In this document: in pieces, positions 12,806-14,425 of the stretch | How the letters are laid out: every line of letters begins with the position of its first letter | Numbering within the stretch: position 1 is the first letter of the stretch | DNA from: CAYNTG01 sp964400105 | GTDB lineage: Bacteria; UBP14; UBA6098 | DNA: 14,425 nt | Direction: 5' to 3' | Assembly (NCBI GenBank): GCA_964400105.1 | Contig: CAYNTG010000060.1 | Coordinates: 1 to 14,425, forward strand | The notes under the pieces: generated by a model | Databases searched by the model: none | The model's input: the letters and a program-made list of their open reading frames with translations, nothing else | Told to the model about the DNA's origin: nothing | Made by a program: the position numbers and the translations under genes

Positions 12806-14107
12806 CTATGGTTGTAGTCTATAGATCATTCTCGGAAATGGAATGGCCTCCCGAACATGCGGAATCCCGCATATCCACGCGACCGTTCGCTCGACACCGA
12901 GCCCGAAACCGGAGTGCGGAACGGAGCCGAACCTTCGTAGGTCGAGATACCAGCTATATGTTTCCTCCGGCAGGCCCTCTTCGTGAATCCTCGCGCGAAG
13001 CTTTTCGATATCCTCCTCGCGCCGGCTTCCGCCGATTATCTCGCCGATTCCATCGGGTGCGATGAGATCGGAACAGAGCGCCAACTCCGGTCGCTCTGGA
13101 TGTTCCTTCATATAGAACGCCGTGATTTTTTTTGGATAATCGAACACGAACACCGGGCCGTCGTGCGATTCGGAGATTATCGTCTCGTCGGCGCCACCGA
13201 TATCGTCGCCCCATTCGATCTCGCGGCCATTTTTCCGAAGCAATTCGATGGCGTCGTCGTAGGATATCCGCGCGAACGGATTTTCAACCTCCGATAAGAG
13301 CCTTTCGATGTCGCGCTCCAATATCTCGAGCTCGACCGGGCAACGCTCGACCGTCATCCCGATAATCCCGCGAATAAGCTTTTCCTGAAGCTCCATATTG
13401 TCGTTGTTATCGTAAAATGCCGCCTCGACATCGACCATCCAAAATTCGGTGAGGTGCCTTCGCGTCTTGGATTTCTCCGCGCGGAATGTCGGCCCGAAGT
13501 CATAGACCAGATTGTGCGCGAACATCGCGGCCTCGAGGTATAATTGGCCGGTCTGCGCGAGATATGCCTTCCCCTGATCGAAATACTCCGTCTCGAAAAG
13601 GTTTTGGCCCTCTTCTCCGATGGAGCCGGTGAGTATCGGCGTGTCGATCAGCGTGAATCCGTTGTCGTCGAGGAATGTGCGGATCGAATGGATTAATGCG
13701 TTGCGGACGCGGATTATCGCCCACTGCCTGCGGCTTCGAAGCCACAGGTGGCGGTTATCGAGCAGGAATTCGACGCCGTGTTCCTTCGGTTGGATAGGAT
13801 ATTCTTCGGCGATCTGGACGATCTCGATAGCGGAAACGCCCATCTCGTAACCGCCGACCGCGCGCGGCTCCTCGCGAAGCGTGCCGGTGATAATAACCGA
13901 AGACTCCTGTGTCAACGCATTGAAAGCCTCGAATGCCGGTTCCGGGGTCTCGTTTTTCACGAGAACGCACTGCATCATGCCGGTGCCGTCCCTCGCAACG
14001 ATAAAACACACCTTACCGTGTCCACGTTTTTGATATACCCATCCGCGAACCGTAACCTCATCGCCGACATGGTCTTTTGAATCTTTTATGTAAAACCTGT
14101 TCCTCAT
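12806..14107 (-). CDS. asnS: Asparaginyl-tRNA synthetase
   Basis: A class IIb synthetase of 433 aa, the normal length for AsnRS. An N-terminal OB-fold anticodon domain covers about residues 17-105 (VTVRGWVYQKRGHGKVCFIV). The catalytic domain has the TGSIGEEGQNLFETEYFDQ segment, motif 2 FRAEKSKTRRHLTEFWMVD starting at F208, and motif 3 GFGLGVERTVAW from G400 with R407. AsnRS rather than AspRS is indicated by the compact length without the bacterial AspRS insertion and by the YLDLRRFGSVPHSGFGLG end. ATG 14107 is preceded by AAAGGGATT. The TAG stop is followed at once by the next gene's possible ATG. A strong promoter is visible at 14138-14166. Confidence 0.95.
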   Translation of the reverse strand: MRNRFYIKDSKDHVGDEVTVRGWVYQKRGHGKVCFIVARDGTGMMQCVLVKNETPEPAFEAFNALTQESSVIITGTLREEPRAVGGYEMGVSAIEIVQIAEEYPIQPKEHGVEFLLDNRHLWLRSRRQWAIIRVRNALIHSIRTFLDDNGFTLIDTPILTGSIGEEGQNLFETEYFDQGKAYLAQTGQLYLEAAMFAHNLVYDFGPTFRAEKSKTRRHLTEFWMVDVEAAFYDNNDNMELQEKLIRGIIGMTVERCPVELEILERDIERLLSEVENPFARISYDDAIELLRKNGREIEWGDDIGGADETIISESHDGPVFVFDYPKKITAFYMKEHPERPELALCSDLIAPDGIGEIIGGSRREEDIEKLRARIHEEGLPEETYSWYLDLRRFGSVPHSGFGLGVERTVAWICGIPHVREAIPFPRMIYRLQP

Positions 14108-14137
14108 AATCCCTTTTAAAATTATTGGTAAGAAGGT

Positions 14138-14166
14138 AAATTACAAAAAGAACGCCGCAATGTCAA
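14138..14166 (-). promoter_or_regulatory. Sigma70-type promoter of asnS
   Basis: On the minus strand, TTGACA (14166-14161), a 17-nt spacer and TAATTT (14143-14138) precede asnS. A start near 14131 gives a leader of about 24 nt. Confidence 0.6.
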
Positions 14167-14302
14167 CAGGAAAGCCATTTCGATGGATATTTGCGCGTGG
14201 GAAGTTACGCGGCGGTGAGTCAACCACCCAAACCCCCGATTTCACCGCTTCTTCGACCTGCAAAAAGGGCGAGAGGATATTTTATCGAAATCTATTCTTT
14301 CC

Positions 14303-14333
14303 TTGGCATTTTGATTTTAGTAGTTTAGGTTTG
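14303..14333 (+). promoter_or_regulatory. Candidate Bacteroidetes-type promoter for the gene leaving the window
   Basis: TTG (14303-14305), a 20-nt spacer and an exact TAGGTTTG (14326-14333) match the TTG/TAnnTTTG pattern. A small inverted repeat AATCTATT (14289-14296)/AATAGATT (14335-14342) brackets it. The rest of 14108-14425 shows only the asnS promoter. Confidence 0.38.
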
Positions 14334-14363
14334 AAATAGATTCTAAGGCAACCTACGAAACCG

Positions 14364-14417
14364 ATGAGCGAGATGAAGACGAACGATGACGAATATGAAC
14401 AAGGGGCTATAAAATGA
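14364..14417 (+). CDS. Possible 17-aa leader ORF
   Basis: ATG 14364 opens a short frame (MSEMKTNDDEYEQGAIK) that ends at TGA 14415-14417, overlapping the next start codon as ATGA. Upstream the same frame is closed by a TAG before 14364, so it is not the tail of a longer gene. No clear ribosome site is seen for it. It may be chance, or a coupling/leader peptide. Confidence 0.22.
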   Translation: MSEMKTNDDEYEQGAIK

Positions 14418-14425
14418 CGCATACT
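14414..14425 (+). CDS. Start of a gene cut by the window end
   Basis: ATG 14414 is preceded by AAGGGG (14401-14406) with 7-nt spacing. Only four codons (MTHT) are visible, so no product can be named. Confidence 0.4.

Overview
The window looks like chromosome from an uncultured, Gram-negative-type bacterium, most likely from the FCB superphylum or a neighbouring candidate phylum. This is an inference from four signs. The partial protein at the left edge ends in a FlgD-like/type-A C-terminal sorting domain. Two lipoproteins are encoded. Three intergenic regions carry TTG-N19/20-TAnnTTT(G) patterns like the Bacteroidetes -33/-7 promoter. The intergenic spaces are full of palindromic repeats. No gene here fixes the phylum. 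Conventional sigma70-type promoters also occur (upstream of 1959, glyS and asnS).

Layout. Positions 1-3288 are accessory: the tail of a secreted protein, an AT-rich leucine-rich-repeat lipoprotein gene bounded by two copies of a palindromic element, a 462-bp very AT-rich tract that resolves into about 22 decayed 21-bp units, an all-helical protein of unknown function, and about 660 bp of hairpin repeats. From 3289 on, the window is mostly housekeeping. A solitary rpsG (minus strand, own promoter and terminator) is divergent from glyS (single-chain alpha2 glycyl-tRNA synthetase). After glyS come a small membrane/coiled-coil protein, a KtrB/TrkH potassium channel with an extra N-terminal membrane domain, its KtrA/TrkA RCK subunit, and a 2x[4Fe-4S] ferredoxin fused to a geranylgeranyl-reductase-family flavoprotein that overlaps ktrA by 4 nt.

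The right third is on the minus strand, in two transcription units: asnS - lipoprotein - recO, then a DUF2953 (YtfI-like) protein - GerW/YtfJ-like protein - rpsT. The DUF2953-GerW pair matches the ytfI-ytfJ pair of spore-forming Firmicutes, here next to ribosomal protein S20. rpsT and the flavoprotein gene converge and overlap by 8 bp. At the right edge a plus-strand promoter, a 17-codon leader ORF and the first codons of another gene can be seen.

I found no CRISPR array, tRNA, rRNA or intact transposase. The strongest unexplained structure is the 21-bp-phased array at 1489-1950: 11 consecutive units share a purine-C dinucleotide in the same column although C is rare there, and 10 of 11 units in the overlapping left half share AG in another column.
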